NCBI RefSeq assembly: GCF_025446935.1
Contig: NZ_JAOEGN010000003.1
Span: forward strand, 1-64,000
Origin: Paracholeplasma vituli
GTDB lineage: Bacteria; Bacillota_I; Bacilli_A; Acholeplasmatales; UBA5453
Direction of reading: 5' to 3'
DNA: 64,000 bases
Shown: positions 34,457-43,704 of the stretch, one piece after another
Position numbering within the stretch: the stretch's first letter is position 1
Layout: every line of letters starts with the position of its first letter
Program-made: the position numbers and the translations under genes
Notes under the pieces: model-generated
The model's database searches: none
What the model was told of the DNA's origin: nothing
What the model saw: only the letters and a program-made list of their open reading frames with translations

Positions 34457-35256
34457 TGAGAGAATTATATTTCAAAAATGAGATTGGTATTGATTTTAAA
34501 TTGAATAAAAACGTCATTATTTCATCCATCGAAGGATTAGGCATCATTAAAGAAAATACATATTTTCAATATGGATCAAAATCAGAAATGTTTACAACTC
34601 AATCACCTATTAGTCAAGTGACATTAGATTTAATCTTCTTTGAAGGATATCAAGGATACTTGAGTTTTGTTGAATACATTAAAAAAAGCAAAGTCTTATA
34701 CCTTTACTACAGAGCTGTTGATGAAAAGTATTGTTACGTTGAGATTGTCGAACTTACAAAAGGACAACTTGAGTTTGGTGTTTTAAAATCAATACTCCGA
34801 TTAGATAAACTTTCGAGTTGGTTAAAGAAACGAGAAATTGAGATTGATGTCAATGAGTCAAGTGGTGCAAAAGTGTATCCATACTCTTATATCCATACTT
34901 ATGATGCATCAAGCAATGGTAAGATTCGTTATTTCAACTATGGTCACAATCCAGCAGAAATGATCATCAAAATCGTTGGACATGTTAGTAATCCTGTGAT
35001 GACAATCAAGCAATACGGAGTCATTCTACAAACGATGAGATTGCTTTTAAGTAGCGATGGTATATTCGAAATATCATCTGTCTCCAATGATGCATACATC
35101 AAAAGAAATGGTGTTAATATTTATGATCAACAAGATTTTACATGTACGAACTTTTTAAAACTACCTATCGGTGAATCTGAAATATATTTTGAGAGTGGAG
35201 TAACATCAGAAACTAAATGCTACTTAACCATATTCGAAGAGTATGAGGCGAACTAG
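34456..35256 (+). CDS. Distal tail protein (Dit-like)
   Basis: 266 aa, start shares one base with the TMP stop. Beta-rich, with N-terminal YFKNEIGIDFKLNK and a galectin-like C-terminal half (LLLSSDGIFEISSVSN, GESEIYFESG). This family forms the hexameric hub below the tail tube. Assignment is by position and pattern. Confidence 0.78.
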   Translation: MRELYFKNEIGIDFKLNKNVIISSIEGLGIIKENTYFQYGSKSEMFTTQSPISQVTLDLIFFEGYQGYLSFVEYIKKSKVLYLYYRAVDEKYCYVEIVELTKGQLEFGVLKSILRLDKLSSWLKKREIEIDVNESSGAKVYPYSYIHTYDASSNGKIRYFNYGHNPAEMIIKIVGHVSNPVMTIKQYGVILQTMRLLLSSDGIFEISSVSNDAYIKRNGVNIYDQQDFTCTNFLKLPIGESEIYFESGVTSETKCYLTIFEEYEAN

Positions 35257-35257
35257 T

Positions 35258-36772
35258 ATGAAGATAATGATATTTGACAAACTTCACTTTGAATTTAAGG
35301 AAGAACTTAATATCTCAAGCGACTATCAAATAATTCTTGATGTAGTTATCAATCAAAATAGTTATTTTGTAACAAACAATAACCGTACGAATGCAATCGT
35401 TGGAGATATTGTCATCCTCCATGAAAGGTCATTTTTCTATATTGGTTCAGTCTCAAGTATTGAAACTACAGATATAGGGCAAATTAAGATTAATTCAATG
35501 GATTATCTATCCTCAATTGATTTTGATCTAAGAGCAACTAAATTCACAGGAAACATTGGATATGAGCTCATTAGATATCTTAGAGCTGAGTATAGTGACA
35601 ATATTGATTCTTATCAAAATAAACCGTTTTTGAAGTTCGAAAATCAAGTGTTGATTGAAGGGAACATTCAAACATCAAGTGATGATCTAGTGAAGTTTAG
35701 CAATATATACAAAGACATCTACAAGCAGTATAAAATTAGATTACATGTAAGACTAGGTATAGTCAACGGAATGATTACGCATATTAAGATTGTCACAGTA
35801 GACGCTAAAAAGGAACATGTTTTGTCATCAAATTTTCCTATGATAAGAGGGCTAATCATTAATGATAATCTTACACCAAGACTCAATAAAATGACTTTTT
35901 TGCCAAGTATAGAAAATATAAGTCATACATCAGTTCAATCGTTCTATCTTCTTGATGATGGTTCAATTACAACAGAAAGAAACGCACCAGGACGTCTATA
36001 TGATGTCATAGAACAAAAAAGGCTATATAAAGATGATGAACTCGGTGGAGAATTGTACTCGCATTTGTTCTCTTCCGGGCAAGTAAAAACTGCTTCAGGA
36101 ACAATTTTGCTTTCTGGTGTTAGTTGGATCCAATCATCTGCAACACATATCGGATTCGATAGTACGGTTAGTGCAAGAGGTGTACAGATTGGTTCATCAT
36201 CAAATCCAAATACCCAGGCATTTTATCTACAGATGGCATTATCAAGTTTGGGTACAGGTATTAAAGTAACAGAAGTAAAAATTACACTAGCGACTGCATC
36301 CATACAGAATGAATATAAAATCCAAGTGGGTCAGTTTTCCACAAACTTTAAAATCATCTCTTCATTGTCAAATGCTACCTATACAACTGGAAAAATCAAT
36401 GAGTCAAGTGGGAACATCGAAATCAGTTTAAGAGCAACATCTGGGGCAATGTACATTTCAAAGATAGAGATATCCTATCAAGCAATCGATAGTGACAAGA
36501 TGACTCTGTTAGATATAGCTAGCCAAGAGATGTTAAAGGAAGAATACATGCATCACATAGCATTTAGTATTGCACAGGATAATTCTGTTTTTGTGCCATT
36601 CCAGAATGTGCATTTAGGTGACAAGGTGTTATTCATCCACGGTGACAAGTGTTGGACTACGATATTATCTCGCATTGAAATGATGGGAACAGTAAAAGAT
36701 TACATGATTACACTTGGTGAACAACGCATAAAACTTACAGAAAAACTAAGATTAATATTGGAGGGTAAATAG
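35258..36772 (+). CDS. Tail-associated baseplate protein (Gp37/Tal-like)
   Basis: 504 aa from ATG 35258 (GAGGCG upstream). The N-terminal ~300 residues match siphovirus Gp37-like/Tal N-terminal hubs (INSMDYLSSIDFDLRA; TPRLNKMTFLPS). Residues ~290-420 form a beta-sandwich insertion, and the C-terminus (FVPFQNVHLGDKVLFI) returns to the hub fold. No peptidoglycan-hydrolase domain is attached. Confidence 0.72.
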   Translation: MKIMIFDKLHFEFKEELNISSDYQIILDVVINQNSYFVTNNNRTNAIVGDIVILHERSFFYIGSVSSIETTDIGQIKINSMDYLSSIDFDLRATKFTGNIGYELIRYLRAEYSDNIDSYQNKPFLKFENQVLIEGNIQTSSDDLVKFSNIYKDIYKQYKIRLHVRLGIVNGMITHIKIVTVDAKKEHVLSSNFPMIRGLIINDNLTPRLNKMTFLPSIENISHTSVQSFYLLDDGSITTERNAPGRLYDVIEQKRLYKDDELGGELYSHLFSSGQVKTASGTILLSGVSWIQSSATHIGFDSTVSARGVQIGSSSNPNTQAFYLQMALSSLGTGIKVTEVKITLATASIQNEYKIQVGQFSTNFKIISSLSNATYTTGKINESSGNIEISLRATSGAMYISKIEISYQAIDSDKMTLLDIASQEMLKEEYMHHIAFSIAQDNSVFVPFQNVHLGDKVLFIHGDKCWTTILSRIEMMGTVKDYMITLGEQRIKLTEKLRLILEGK

Positions 36773-36773
36773 T

Positions 36774-37568
36774 ATGGCACTTAGAAAAATTACATTTGAT
36801 GGTGCAACAGTATCCAGTAAAGATGATGCAGATATCAACTATCATTTATTTGATTTAATACCAGCTGGCATCATTAAAGGATTAGGTAATGAGATTCCAG
36901 TAAGTGCTGGTAATAACACCATAACGTTTGGTTCAGGATATCTGCAGATTTATGGAAGAAGAATCTTCATGGAACCTAATACGCAGATAAGCATTACACT
37001 AGACGCAACCAGGAATGGTTATATTGCAGTAGATATTAATCTAGCCCAAAACACACTTGAACTGACACGGATAGAAATATCAAGCGGTTGGCCGACACTC
37101 ATTCAAAACAACTTATCAAACTCAATCGGTAGATACCAGTTTGCAATTGCAAAATACTCTAAGACCCCAACAAGTTTATCTCTTGATGCATCTTTTGCAG
37201 CAACAAGACCCATGATAAAGACTTTGTCTGATTTAGTCAATGAGAAGAATCAAGAAGTTTATGATTGGGCATTGGGTAAGTTTTCGAATAAGATTATTCC
37301 TCCAGTTGACTTGTGGGCAACGGTTATGAAATATAACTTAACCGACTTTCCTGGACAAGCAACTGATTGTTTAATTCACGTGAGATTAGGCAAGATTGCT
37401 ACATTCACTTTTTCTGGAAGACATCTTATCAATGCATCAATTCAGAGTTTGGCATATCGATATATAGGTGTAGATTACTATTTAACTATTGAATATACCA
37501 GTTCACAAATGTATCTCTATTCGAATAACACAAGTCATAGAATCTCTTCAGTGGAGGTATTTAGGTAG
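36774..37568 (+). CDS. Baseplate / receptor-binding-type tail protein
   Basis: 264 aa, 1 nt after the previous stop. The N-terminal ~140 residues (ITFDGATVSSKDDADINYHLF, positions 6-26 in part; GSGYLQIYGRR) form the anchor seen in upper-baseplate proteins. The C-terminal ~100 residues are beta-rich and may bind the host surface. No collagen-like or coiled-coil fibre is present, so this is a short adsorption device. Confidence 0.65.
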   Translation: MALRKITFDGATVSSKDDADINYHLFDLIPAGIIKGLGNEIPVSAGNNTITFGSGYLQIYGRRIFMEPNTQISITLDATRNGYIAVDINLAQNTLELTRIEISSGWPTLIQNNLSNSIGRYQFAIAKYSKTPTSLSLDASFAATRPMIKTLSDLVNEKNQEVYDWALGKFSNKIIPPVDLWATVMKYNLTDFPGQATDCLIHVRLGKIATFTFSGRHLINASIQSLAYRYIGVDYYLTIEYTSSQMYLYSNNTSHRISSVEVFR

Positions 37569-38174
37569 ATGTTAAATGAATTTCGAAATAATAAAATACT
37601 ATTAGCTTATTATGCAGGGTCGTCTGCATATGGCACAAGAACTGAAACTTCAGATATTGATATTGTTGTTGTTTTGGATGACTTAAATGGATCAATGCAT
37701 ATTTCCAATGAAGAACTAGGCATTGAGTACTTTGTCTTTGGTAAAGAAGATTATGCACGAAAAATGACGTTTAACCATGAGGTATCAGCATATTTAAAAC
37801 TATTTAATGATGACATATTATCAGTAGAACAACCAATCGTTTTAGATGAATCTTTTGTCACGGATTATGAGAATTATCGATCAAGGGATTTCAACAACTT
37901 GATAGCAGATTATACTGATACAGTCATTGAATACTATCAACACTTTCTTTCTGAGAATGCTCTTAAAAAAAATATGTATCATTTGTATCGTATTGAAAAA
38001 CAAGTTAAAACATTCATTGACACTGGACAGTTTCAAATAACTAAAGATGAGAGCGTCAAAGAAAAAATGATGGTATTTAAAGAAAACTATCAATCAAACT
38101 CAATGGATTATATGAAAGAACTTAGAGATATTTTGAAGTATCTCAAGGAGGTTAGAAAACATGTTACCGACTGA
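37569..38174 (+). CDS. Predicted nucleotidyltransferase (COG3541/YcgL-like)
   Basis: 201 aa. AGSSAYGTRTETSDIDIVVV (16-35) is a textbook pol-beta nucleotidyltransferase site (GS...DxD), followed by EYFVFGKEDYARKM. The C-terminal half is helical. It begins directly after the baseplate stop and overlaps the next gene by 14 nt. Its role in a virion/lysis operon is unclear; RNA or protein nucleotidylation or a superinfection function are possible. Confidence 0.78.
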   Translation: MLNEFRNNKILLAYYAGSSAYGTRTETSDIDIVVVLDDLNGSMHISNEELGIEYFVFGKEDYARKMTFNHEVSAYLKLFNDDILSVEQPIVLDESFVTDYENYRSRDFNNLIADYTDTVIEYYQHFLSENALKKNMYHLYRIEKQVKTFIDTGQFQITKDESVKEKMMVFKENYQSNSMDYMKELRDILKYLKEVRKHVTD

Positions 38175-38478
38175 AATAGCATTAACAATCATATCTGTAC
38201 TAGGAACAATCAGTTCCATTTCATTTGGGTATCTTGCATTTAGAAGAAACGTAAATTCAGAAACAAAACAGATAGGCAGAGAAAGCGGTACAGTGATATC
38301 TGATCTCGGATATATCAAATCAAGTATTGAGAGAATAGAAAAAAGACTCGATATCTCAGAGTCAAAGTTTGATGGTGTATTCACAAGATTAGCACGAGTC
38401 GAAGAAAGTGTATCATCAGCTCACAAACGTATTGATGAGCAAATCATAAAAAGACCAGGAGGAAAGAAAGTTGAATGA
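38161..38478 (+). CDS. Small TM + coiled-coil lysis-region protein
   Basis: 105 aa: one N-terminal membrane helix (IALTIISVLGTISSISFGYL, ~6-25) and a coiled coil (IKSSIERIEKRLDISESKF). It is XhlA/BhlA-like in layout and sits directly before the holin. Probably a holin accessory or membrane anchor. Confidence 0.6.
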   Translation: MLPTEIALTIISVLGTISSISFGYLAFRRNVNSETKQIGRESGTVISDLGYIKSSIERIEKRLDISESKFDGVFTRLARVEESVSSAHKRIDEQIIKRPGGKKVE

Positions 38479-38848
38479 AATAGTTGTTAATGTCATAGCA
38501 GTAGTTGTCACAAGCGTTGTAATACCTTTAGTTACATTATTAGGTGCAAAACTGAATCAGTGGATTAATGGAAGAATCAAAGACGACGAAACCAAAAAGG
38601 TTGTTGAAGAAATAAATCAGATTGTATCTACTAATGTGTCTTTTGTCTTTCAAACATATGTTGAAAATCTGAAGAAGAAAGATAAGTTTGATGACAAAGC
38701 ACAAAGTTATGCGTTGAGGTACGCACAAGAGAAAATCCTAAATGATTTAGGAGATATTGCCAAAGAACACATCTTTGAACATTATGGAGATATTAATGGA
38801 TGGATTACTAAACAGATTGAATCTACAATCTATAATTTAAAAAAGTAA
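38471..38848 (+). CDS. Phage holin, LLH family
   Basis: 125 aa starting at TTG 38471; the start is fixed by AGGAGG (38458-38463), 7 nt upstream, and no ATG follows early in the frame. A single N-terminal helix (IAVVVTSVVIPLVTLLG) is followed by the long helical tail (VVEEINQIVSTNVSFVFQTYVE) characteristic of LLH holins. No endolysin gene follows. Confidence 0.85.
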   Translation: MNEIVVNVIAVVVTSVVIPLVTLLGAKLNQWINGRIKDDETKKVVEEINQIVSTNVSFVFQTYVENLKKKDKFDDKAQSYALRYAQEKILNDLGDIAKEHIFEHYGDINGWITKQIESTIYNLKK

Positions 38849-38947
38849 ACTTTGCTAATCATCACAAAGTATCAGGTCAAATAACTCTAAAAAACTAAGA
38901 ATTTTCTCACATTTTCTCACGAATAGGACATATACGCCCTGTTTATA

Positions 38948-38977
38948 TTGACTAATCTCATATAAAATGAACATAAT
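38948..38977 (+). promoter_or_regulatory. Candidate promoter of the bacteriocin operon
   Basis: TTGACT (38948-38953) and CATAAT (38972-38977) with an 18-nt spacer, ~33 nt before the exporter start. It would give the cassette transcription separate from the phage late operon. Confidence 0.4.
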
Positions 38978-39009
38978 GAAGAGTGTATCATTCGGTATGG
39001 GGGAACATT

Positions 39010-41190
39010 ATGAATAAATACATTTGTGTCAAACAACACGATATCAAAGATTGTGGTGCTGCGTGTTTATCAACCATCAGCAAAACATATGATTTAAAAC
39101 TACAAATATCCAAGATTAGAGAAATTGCTGGCACTGATTCCTATGGAACCAGTGTTTTTGGTTTAGTTAGAGCGGCAGAACAATTAGGTTTTAGCGCGAA
39201 AGCAATCAAAGGAACAAGAGAAAATTTATTAACTCCATTTCCTTTGCCAGCTATCGCAAATGTCTTAACAGAGGATAACATCCAACATTATGTTGTCATA
39301 CATAAGATTAATGAAAAGAAAGTAATAATAGCAGATCCAGCTAAAGGTATTAGAAAACTCACATTCAATGAGTTTGCAGGGATGTGGACAGGATATCTAG
39401 TTATCTTAAAACCGAGTCAATCCTTTGAGAAGAGAAATGAAACAGAAGGCACATTTACAAGGTTTTTCAAGATGCTCATCCCTCAAAAGCATTTAATGAT
39501 TAATGTGATCTTAATGAGTATTGTTTTAACAATCTTTGGTATTTTAGGATCTTTTTACTTTAAATTTTTAATGGATGAAATCATACCGTTTGGCTTAGAG
39601 AAAACACTGCATGTGGTCTCAATAGCCTTTGTGGGACTTTATTTACTCAATATTATCTTAAGTGCATTTAGAAGTCATTTATTGATGTATTTATCAATCA
39701 GACTTGATATACCACTTATGATGGGATACTACAAACATGTCACTAAGCTACCTTTAGGATTCTTTTCAACAAGACAAATTGGTGAGATCACTTCAAGGTT
39801 TCAAGATGCGGGCGTTATTAAAGATGTAGTGAGTGGAGCAACCCTCACCATATTACTGGATACAACGATGGTCATCTTTGGAGGGATTATTTTATATTCC
39901 ATTAATCCAACGATGTTTTTAATGACGGTCATTATCGCAGCACTTTATGGCGTATTAGTTTATGCATTTATTAAGCCATTTAAGAAAATTCAAAGAGCTT
40001 CTATGGAACAAGGCGCGAAGATTAGTTCTCAACTGATCGAAAGCATTCATGGTGTAGAAACGATTAAAGCGTTTAACGCAGAAGATAGTGCGAGCTTAGA
40101 AACAGAAAGTAGATATATTAAAGGTGTACTGATTGGTAAAAAAGGTGGCATCTTAGGCAATGTTCAAGGATCAATGATTGGTGTAGTGGAAGCATTAGGT
40201 GGACTATTTATTTTATGGTTTGGGGCACTGATGGTGATTCGAAACGAAATCAGCTTGGGACAACTCTTAACATTTAATGCACTTTTAGCTTATTTCTTAA
40301 GTCCACTTAAAAACTTAATTGGTCTGCAACAACAAATCCAAAGTGCCGTTGTAGCGAGTGAACGTTTATCAGAAATCATCGATTTAGAATTAGAATACGA
40401 TCAGGATGAAGAAAAGAAATATAAACCAAGTAGTTTAAAAGGGGATATCAGCTTAAAAGATGTAGATTTTAGATATGGTTCTAGAAGACTTGTTTTAAAC
40501 CATTTAAACATGACGATTAAACCAGGTGAGACCATCGCGATTGTTGGTGAATCGGGTAGTGGTAAAACAACACTCGCTAAACTCTTACTTAACTTATACA
40601 AGATTGAAAAAGGTGAAATTAAGTTAGATGAGATGGATATAGAAATGATTCATAAAGAAAACTTAAGAAATCATATGGGCTACGTCTCACAAGAAGTCTT
40701 TTTGTTTAGTGGTTCAATTGAGGAAAACTTATTTTTAGGACAAGACCACATTAATTTTAGTGAAATGAAGAAAGTCTGTGAACTATTAAAGATTGATGAG
40801 TTTATTCAAGCACTCCCTAAGAAATATCAATCAGCACTGATAGAAGGTGGACATAATTTAAGTGGTGGTCAAAGGCAAAGACTCTCTATAGCTAGAGCAC
40901 TCCTTAAAAAGCCATCTGTGTTAATCCTTGATGAAGCAACATCGAATTTAGATGCTAAAACAGAAGAAGCGATTACTGAAGTGTTATTTAATCAATATAA
41001 AGAGATGACAAAGATTATTATCGCACACCGGTTATCAACGATTAGGAAAGCAGATAAAATCGCACTCATGGATCAAGGAGAAATAAAAGAATTTGGTAGC
41101 CATCAAGAACTCATTAAACAAAAAGGATTATACTATGAGCTTTGGGTTTCTCAAGTGGGGGAAAGTGAGGTAGAAAAACATGCGAAGTAA
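39010..41190 (+). CDS. Peptidase-containing bacteriocin ABC exporter (C39 + TMD + NBD)
   Basis: 726 aa from ATG 39010. Residues 1-140 are a C39 double-glycine peptidase: catalytic Cys in QHDIKDCGAAC, His in HYVVIH (~87-92) and Asp in ADPAKG. A six-helix membrane domain follows (~155-440). The ATPase has GESGSGKTT (~515), LSGGQRQR (~620) and VLILDEATSNLD. It cleaves the leader from a GG-precursor and exports the core. It overlaps the accessory gene by 11 nt; the precursor lies 1.7 kb downstream. Confidence 0.95.
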   Translation: MNKYICVKQHDIKDCGAACLSTISKTYDLKLQISKIREIAGTDSYGTSVFGLVRAAEQLGFSAKAIKGTRENLLTPFPLPAIANVLTEDNIQHYVVIHKINEKKVIIADPAKGIRKLTFNEFAGMWTGYLVILKPSQSFEKRNETEGTFTRFFKMLIPQKHLMINVILMSIVLTIFGILGSFYFKFLMDEIIPFGLEKTLHVVSIAFVGLYLLNIILSAFRSHLLMYLSIRLDIPLMMGYYKHVTKLPLGFFSTRQIGEITSRFQDAGVIKDVVSGATLTILLDTTMVIFGGIILYSINPTMFLMTVIIAALYGVLVYAFIKPFKKIQRASMEQGAKISSQLIESIHGVETIKAFNAEDSASLETESRYIKGVLIGKKGGILGNVQGSMIGVVEALGGLFILWFGALMVIRNEISLGQLLTFNALLAYFLSPLKNLIGLQQQIQSAVVASERLSEIIDLELEYDQDEEKKYKPSSLKGDISLKDVDFRYGSRRLVLNHLNMTIKPGETIAIVGESGSGKTTLAKLLLNLYKIEKGEIKLDEMDIEMIHKENLRNHMGYVSQEVFLFSGSIEENLFLGQDHINFSEMKKVCELLKIDEFIQALPKKYQSALIEGGHNLSGGQRQRLSIARALLKKPSVLILDEATSNLDAKTEEAITEVLFNQYKEMTKIIIAHRLSTIRKADKIALMDQGEIKEFGSHQELIKQKGLYYELWVSQVGESEVEKHAK

Positions 41191-42217
41191 AACATATGAG
41201 TTTAAAGAACTATCAGATGCAAGAGAAGTTGTTGAACATAAAGTACCTAAGTTTATGTTGTGGTTTTTCTATTTTGTCTTAGTAACATTAACACTTACAC
41301 TCATTTGGAGTTATCTAGGAACCAAAGAAATCGTGGTTCAAGCAAGTGGTACGGTTAAAACGAACCAAACACAAAGTGTCATTCCACTGATGAATACAAC
41401 CATTTTAGCGGTTCATTTTCAAGAAGGAGATATGGTTGTTGAAGGTGATTTAATCATAGAGTTTGATGGTAGAGCCTTAGAAAGAGATATCGTCAATTAT
41501 GAAAATGCATTAGTGACACTAAGAGAAAACTTGAACTTAGAAGTACTTTATTTAGAATCCGTTGAAGCGGATACAAACCTCTTTGATTTAAACAACTTAA
41601 AGCACGTGTCTAAATATTATGAAGTGAAAAGTTATTTAGAAGTGTTGGACGTATCAGAAACGAAAGTCCAGGATAAACTAACTAAACGCGCATCCATCAC
41701 ATCTAACATCAGCCAACAAAATCAAACCATTTCACAATATGAAAATGAAATAGAGAAAATTCGTCAGCAATTAGAAGCCTATAAGGTATATGCAAGCTTT
41801 GACGGTATCTTACATTATGTTTACCCTGTTATGGTAGGCAGTAGTATAGTAGGTGGTCAAGAGTTATTAAGGGTTCACCAAATAGATAATGATGAATTAT
41901 TAACGGTACAGTTTTATGTCTTAAACAAAGATATTACGCAAATGAGTATCGGACAAAAGGTCAGAGTAGAAATACCAGCATTATCGGTTAGAACTTATGG
42001 TTATGCAGAAGCGGAAGTGGTTCATATAGAATCAGATAGCAGATTTGATTCACAAAGTGGACAATCCTTCTATTTAGTAACAGCAAGACTAACTTCTAAT
42101 CAATTATTAGATGAATCTATTAAAATCGGTATGCAAGTACAAGGCAGAATGATTACTGATGAACAAAGGTACTTATTCTGGGCTATCGAAAAACTAGAAT
42201 TATGGATCTTTAGGTAA
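41180..42217 (+). CDS. HlyD-like bacteriocin export accessory protein
   Basis: 345 aa. One N-terminal membrane helix (FMLWFFYFVLVTLTLTLIW, ~28-46), then a biotinyl-lipoyl-like half-motif (VHFQEGDMVVEGDLIIEF, ~76-93), a coiled coil, and the matching second half (VYASFDGILHYVYP). It is the membrane-fusion/adaptor partner of the C39 exporter, shorter than E. coli HlyD because no outer membrane must be spanned. Confidence 0.88.
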   Translation: MRSKTYEFKELSDAREVVEHKVPKFMLWFFYFVLVTLTLTLIWSYLGTKEIVVQASGTVKTNQTQSVIPLMNTTILAVHFQEGDMVVEGDLIIEFDGRALERDIVNYENALVTLRENLNLEVLYLESVEADTNLFDLNNLKHVSKYYEVKSYLEVLDVSETKVQDKLTKRASITSNISQQNQTISQYENEIEKIRQQLEAYKVYASFDGILHYVYPVMVGSSIVGGQELLRVHQIDNDELLTVQFYVLNKDITQMSIGQKVRVEIPALSVRTYGYAEAEVVHIESDSRFDSQSGQSFYLVTARLTSNQLLDESIKIGMQVQGRMITDEQRYLFWAIEKLELWIFR

Positions 42218-42221
42218 CCTT

Positions 42222-42692
42222 ATGAAATTTATTGAAACAGGTGTAGAACTTAGGCTTACCCATATCTTAAAATATCAAGGTGTAATTTATAACCATGAGA
42301 TGGATGACATCATTGGTGAGATGATTCACTATATTGAAAGTAAAAAAGGTAAAGCAATACGGATCTTAACGATTACGAAGGGACTAAACTTTGAAACAGG
42401 CAAACAAAGGTTAGTGATGGATTTTTATATAGAGATGAATCAACCAACCATAGGTAGTAACAAGTTTTCATATCTACCAGTTTATGAATTAACCAATTGT
42501 GTCGTCTCTAAATATAAAGGTCATCCACAAAACGCTTCTATAGCAACCAAAGAAGTGAATGACTACATTAAAAAGCATGAACTAGAACCTATCAGTCCAG
42601 TTCATCAATTAATGAAGATTGATAAGAAGACTAAAAAGAAAGAACAAAAGAAAAACGAAGTTGACTTAGAAGTCTATATCAAAGTCAATTAA
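42222..42692 (+). CDS. GyrI/AraC-effector-binding-like protein
   Basis: 156 aa. DIIGEMIHYIESKKG, MDFYIEMNQ and YELTNCVVSKYKGHPQ followed by VNDYIKKHELEP resemble the GyrI-like (BmrR C-terminal) small-molecule-binding fold, here alone without HTH. A Lys-rich tail follows (~130-147). It lies 4 nt after the HlyD-like gene; it could bind a metabolite, the peptide, or be an immunity factor. Confidence 0.5.
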   Translation: MKFIETGVELRLTHILKYQGVIYNHEMDDIIGEMIHYIESKKGKAIRILTITKGLNFETGKQRLVMDFYIEMNQPTIGSNKFSYLPVYELTNCVVSKYKGHPQNASIATKEVNDYIKKHELEPISPVHQLMKIDKKTKKKEQKKNEVDLEVYIKVN

Positions 42693-42860
42693 AACACTAT
42701 AAGGGAAACGAAATCACACGTTTATGGCGGTAGAGGGATTATGGATCTAAAGTATCCTATCAGTTGACTGATCATCAACAATCAATCTAAATGGTAAATA
42801 TCTATAGGAGAAAAAGGTTAATAATGAAGAAAATCTGTGATAGAATAGGAGGTGAAATAT

Positions 42861-43244
42861 ATGACATACGCAATGACTTTAGATAATTCTTGGGAACTCA
42901 TGACAGAAGATGAGATGTATGATGTGAATGGTGGAGGAACAATCGCTTTATCAATCAGAATATCTGCAGAAACAATAGGTGCTGCTGTCGGCGCAGGGAT
43001 TGGTGTTTATGTTGGATATTTAGTTGGAGTACTAGCAGTCAAATTGGGACTAATTGCATCGACAACTGGTCCAGGTGCGATTCTTATCATGGCTATATCG
43101 GGAGTTACATTAACATTAATTGGAGCTGCTATAGCAAACGCAATTGAAGATGCTGTTAGAAATGGACAAAACACTGCGACCGTTAGGTATACTTTAGCAT
43201 CCGGGTTTTTGGTACCGAATTGGACAATACCCATAACGCTTTAA
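42861..43244 (+). CDS. Bacteriocin precursor with double-glycine leader
   Basis: 127 aa from ATG 42861; AGGAGGTGA (42847-42855) is an excellent ribosome site and excludes the GTG at 42852. The leader ends LMTEDEMYDVNGG (13-25), the pattern cut by C39 exporters such as the one encoded at 39010. The predicted core of ~102 residues is long for class II and strongly hydrophobic: glycine/alanine-rich helices (AAVGAGIGVYVGYLVGVLAV, 34-53; ILIMAISGVTLTLIGAAIA) and a polar beta-like tail (FLVPNWTIPITL). The core contains no Cys, so it is not a lanthipeptide. Probably a membrane-active bacteriocin; target unknown. Confidence 0.8.
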   Translation: MTYAMTLDNSWELMTEDEMYDVNGGGTIALSIRISAETIGAAVGAGIGVYVGYLVGVLAVKLGLIASTTGPGAILIMAISGVTLTLIGAAIANAIEDAVRNGQNTATVRYTLASGFLVPNWTIPITL

Positions 43245-43265
43245 GAAAGGATAATTGATAATTGT

Positions 43266-43439
43266 ATGAAAACAATTTGGAAAACTGCACTTGCAACATT
43301 TTTGACTACACTTTTGACTGGTATACTACTTGAAAACATTTTTGATAATATAAGTGTTATTTTGCTGGTATTCGTTATGGCATTTGTTGCTGTTTTGACA
43401 GTTGTTATCAGCTCGTATGTTCAAAATAAGAAAATATGA
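43266..43439 (+). CDS. 57-aa membrane peptide, putative bacteriocin immunity protein
   Basis: 57 aa with two hydrophobic helices (TALATFLTTLLTGILL and SVILLVFVMAFVAVLTVV), ending TGA. It lies 21 nt after the precursor stop, with AAGAAAGGA 14 nt upstream (long spacing). Small two-helix proteins directly after a bacteriocin gene are usually immunity proteins. No sequence-specific match is claimed. Confidence 0.5.
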   Translation: MKTIWKTALATFLTTLLTGILLENIFDNISVILLVFVMAFVAVLTVVISSYVQNKKI

Positions 43440-43478
43440 TTTTTCGGAGTAGCTAGTGTAACAAACACAGAAAGAGAA

Positions 43479-43641
43479 AAAAAGGGACTTTTACACCAAT
43501 AGTAGTACAAAGCCCCTATTTTGATTTATTAAAATGAAGTTGGTATGCTTTAATTGATGCTGCAGGGTCACGAAAAGGTATAATGATTCAAGCAAATACC
43601 TTTTGGGGAATACCAACAGGAACATTCTCATTTTCTGTCCA
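43479..43641 (+). pseudogene. Remnant of a second bacteriocin-like peptide
   Basis: In one frame the DNA reads KGTFTPIVVQSPYFDLLK, stop, SWYALIDAAGSRKGIM...FWGIPTGTFSFSVQ, stop. Gly/aromatic composition and the terminal FWGIPTG recall the core tail of the peptide just upstream. An internal TGA and no start or Shine-Dalgarno argue for a decayed or chance fragment. Confidence 0.3.
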
Positions 43642-43656
43642 ATAATTAAGTAGGAT

Positions 43657-43682
43657 CCACACCAAACATATGTTTGGTGTGG
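43657..43682. promoter_or_regulatory. 26-bp perfect palindrome
   Basis: Perfect arms CCACACCAAACAT / ATGTTTGGTGTGG with no loop. There is no T-run, so it is not a standard terminator. It lies 10 nt before GGAGGAG of the small peptide gene, so it could be an operator or an mRNA hairpin protecting or limiting the downstream message. Confidence 0.55.
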
Positions 43683-43704
43683 TATACCTTTGGAGGAGCA
43701 CAAT

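Noticed and set aside
35258-36772. Tail-associated lysin/endopeptidase
   Set aside because: No NLPC/P60, CHAP, M23 or lysozyme motif is visible; only the Gp37/Tal-type hub is supported.
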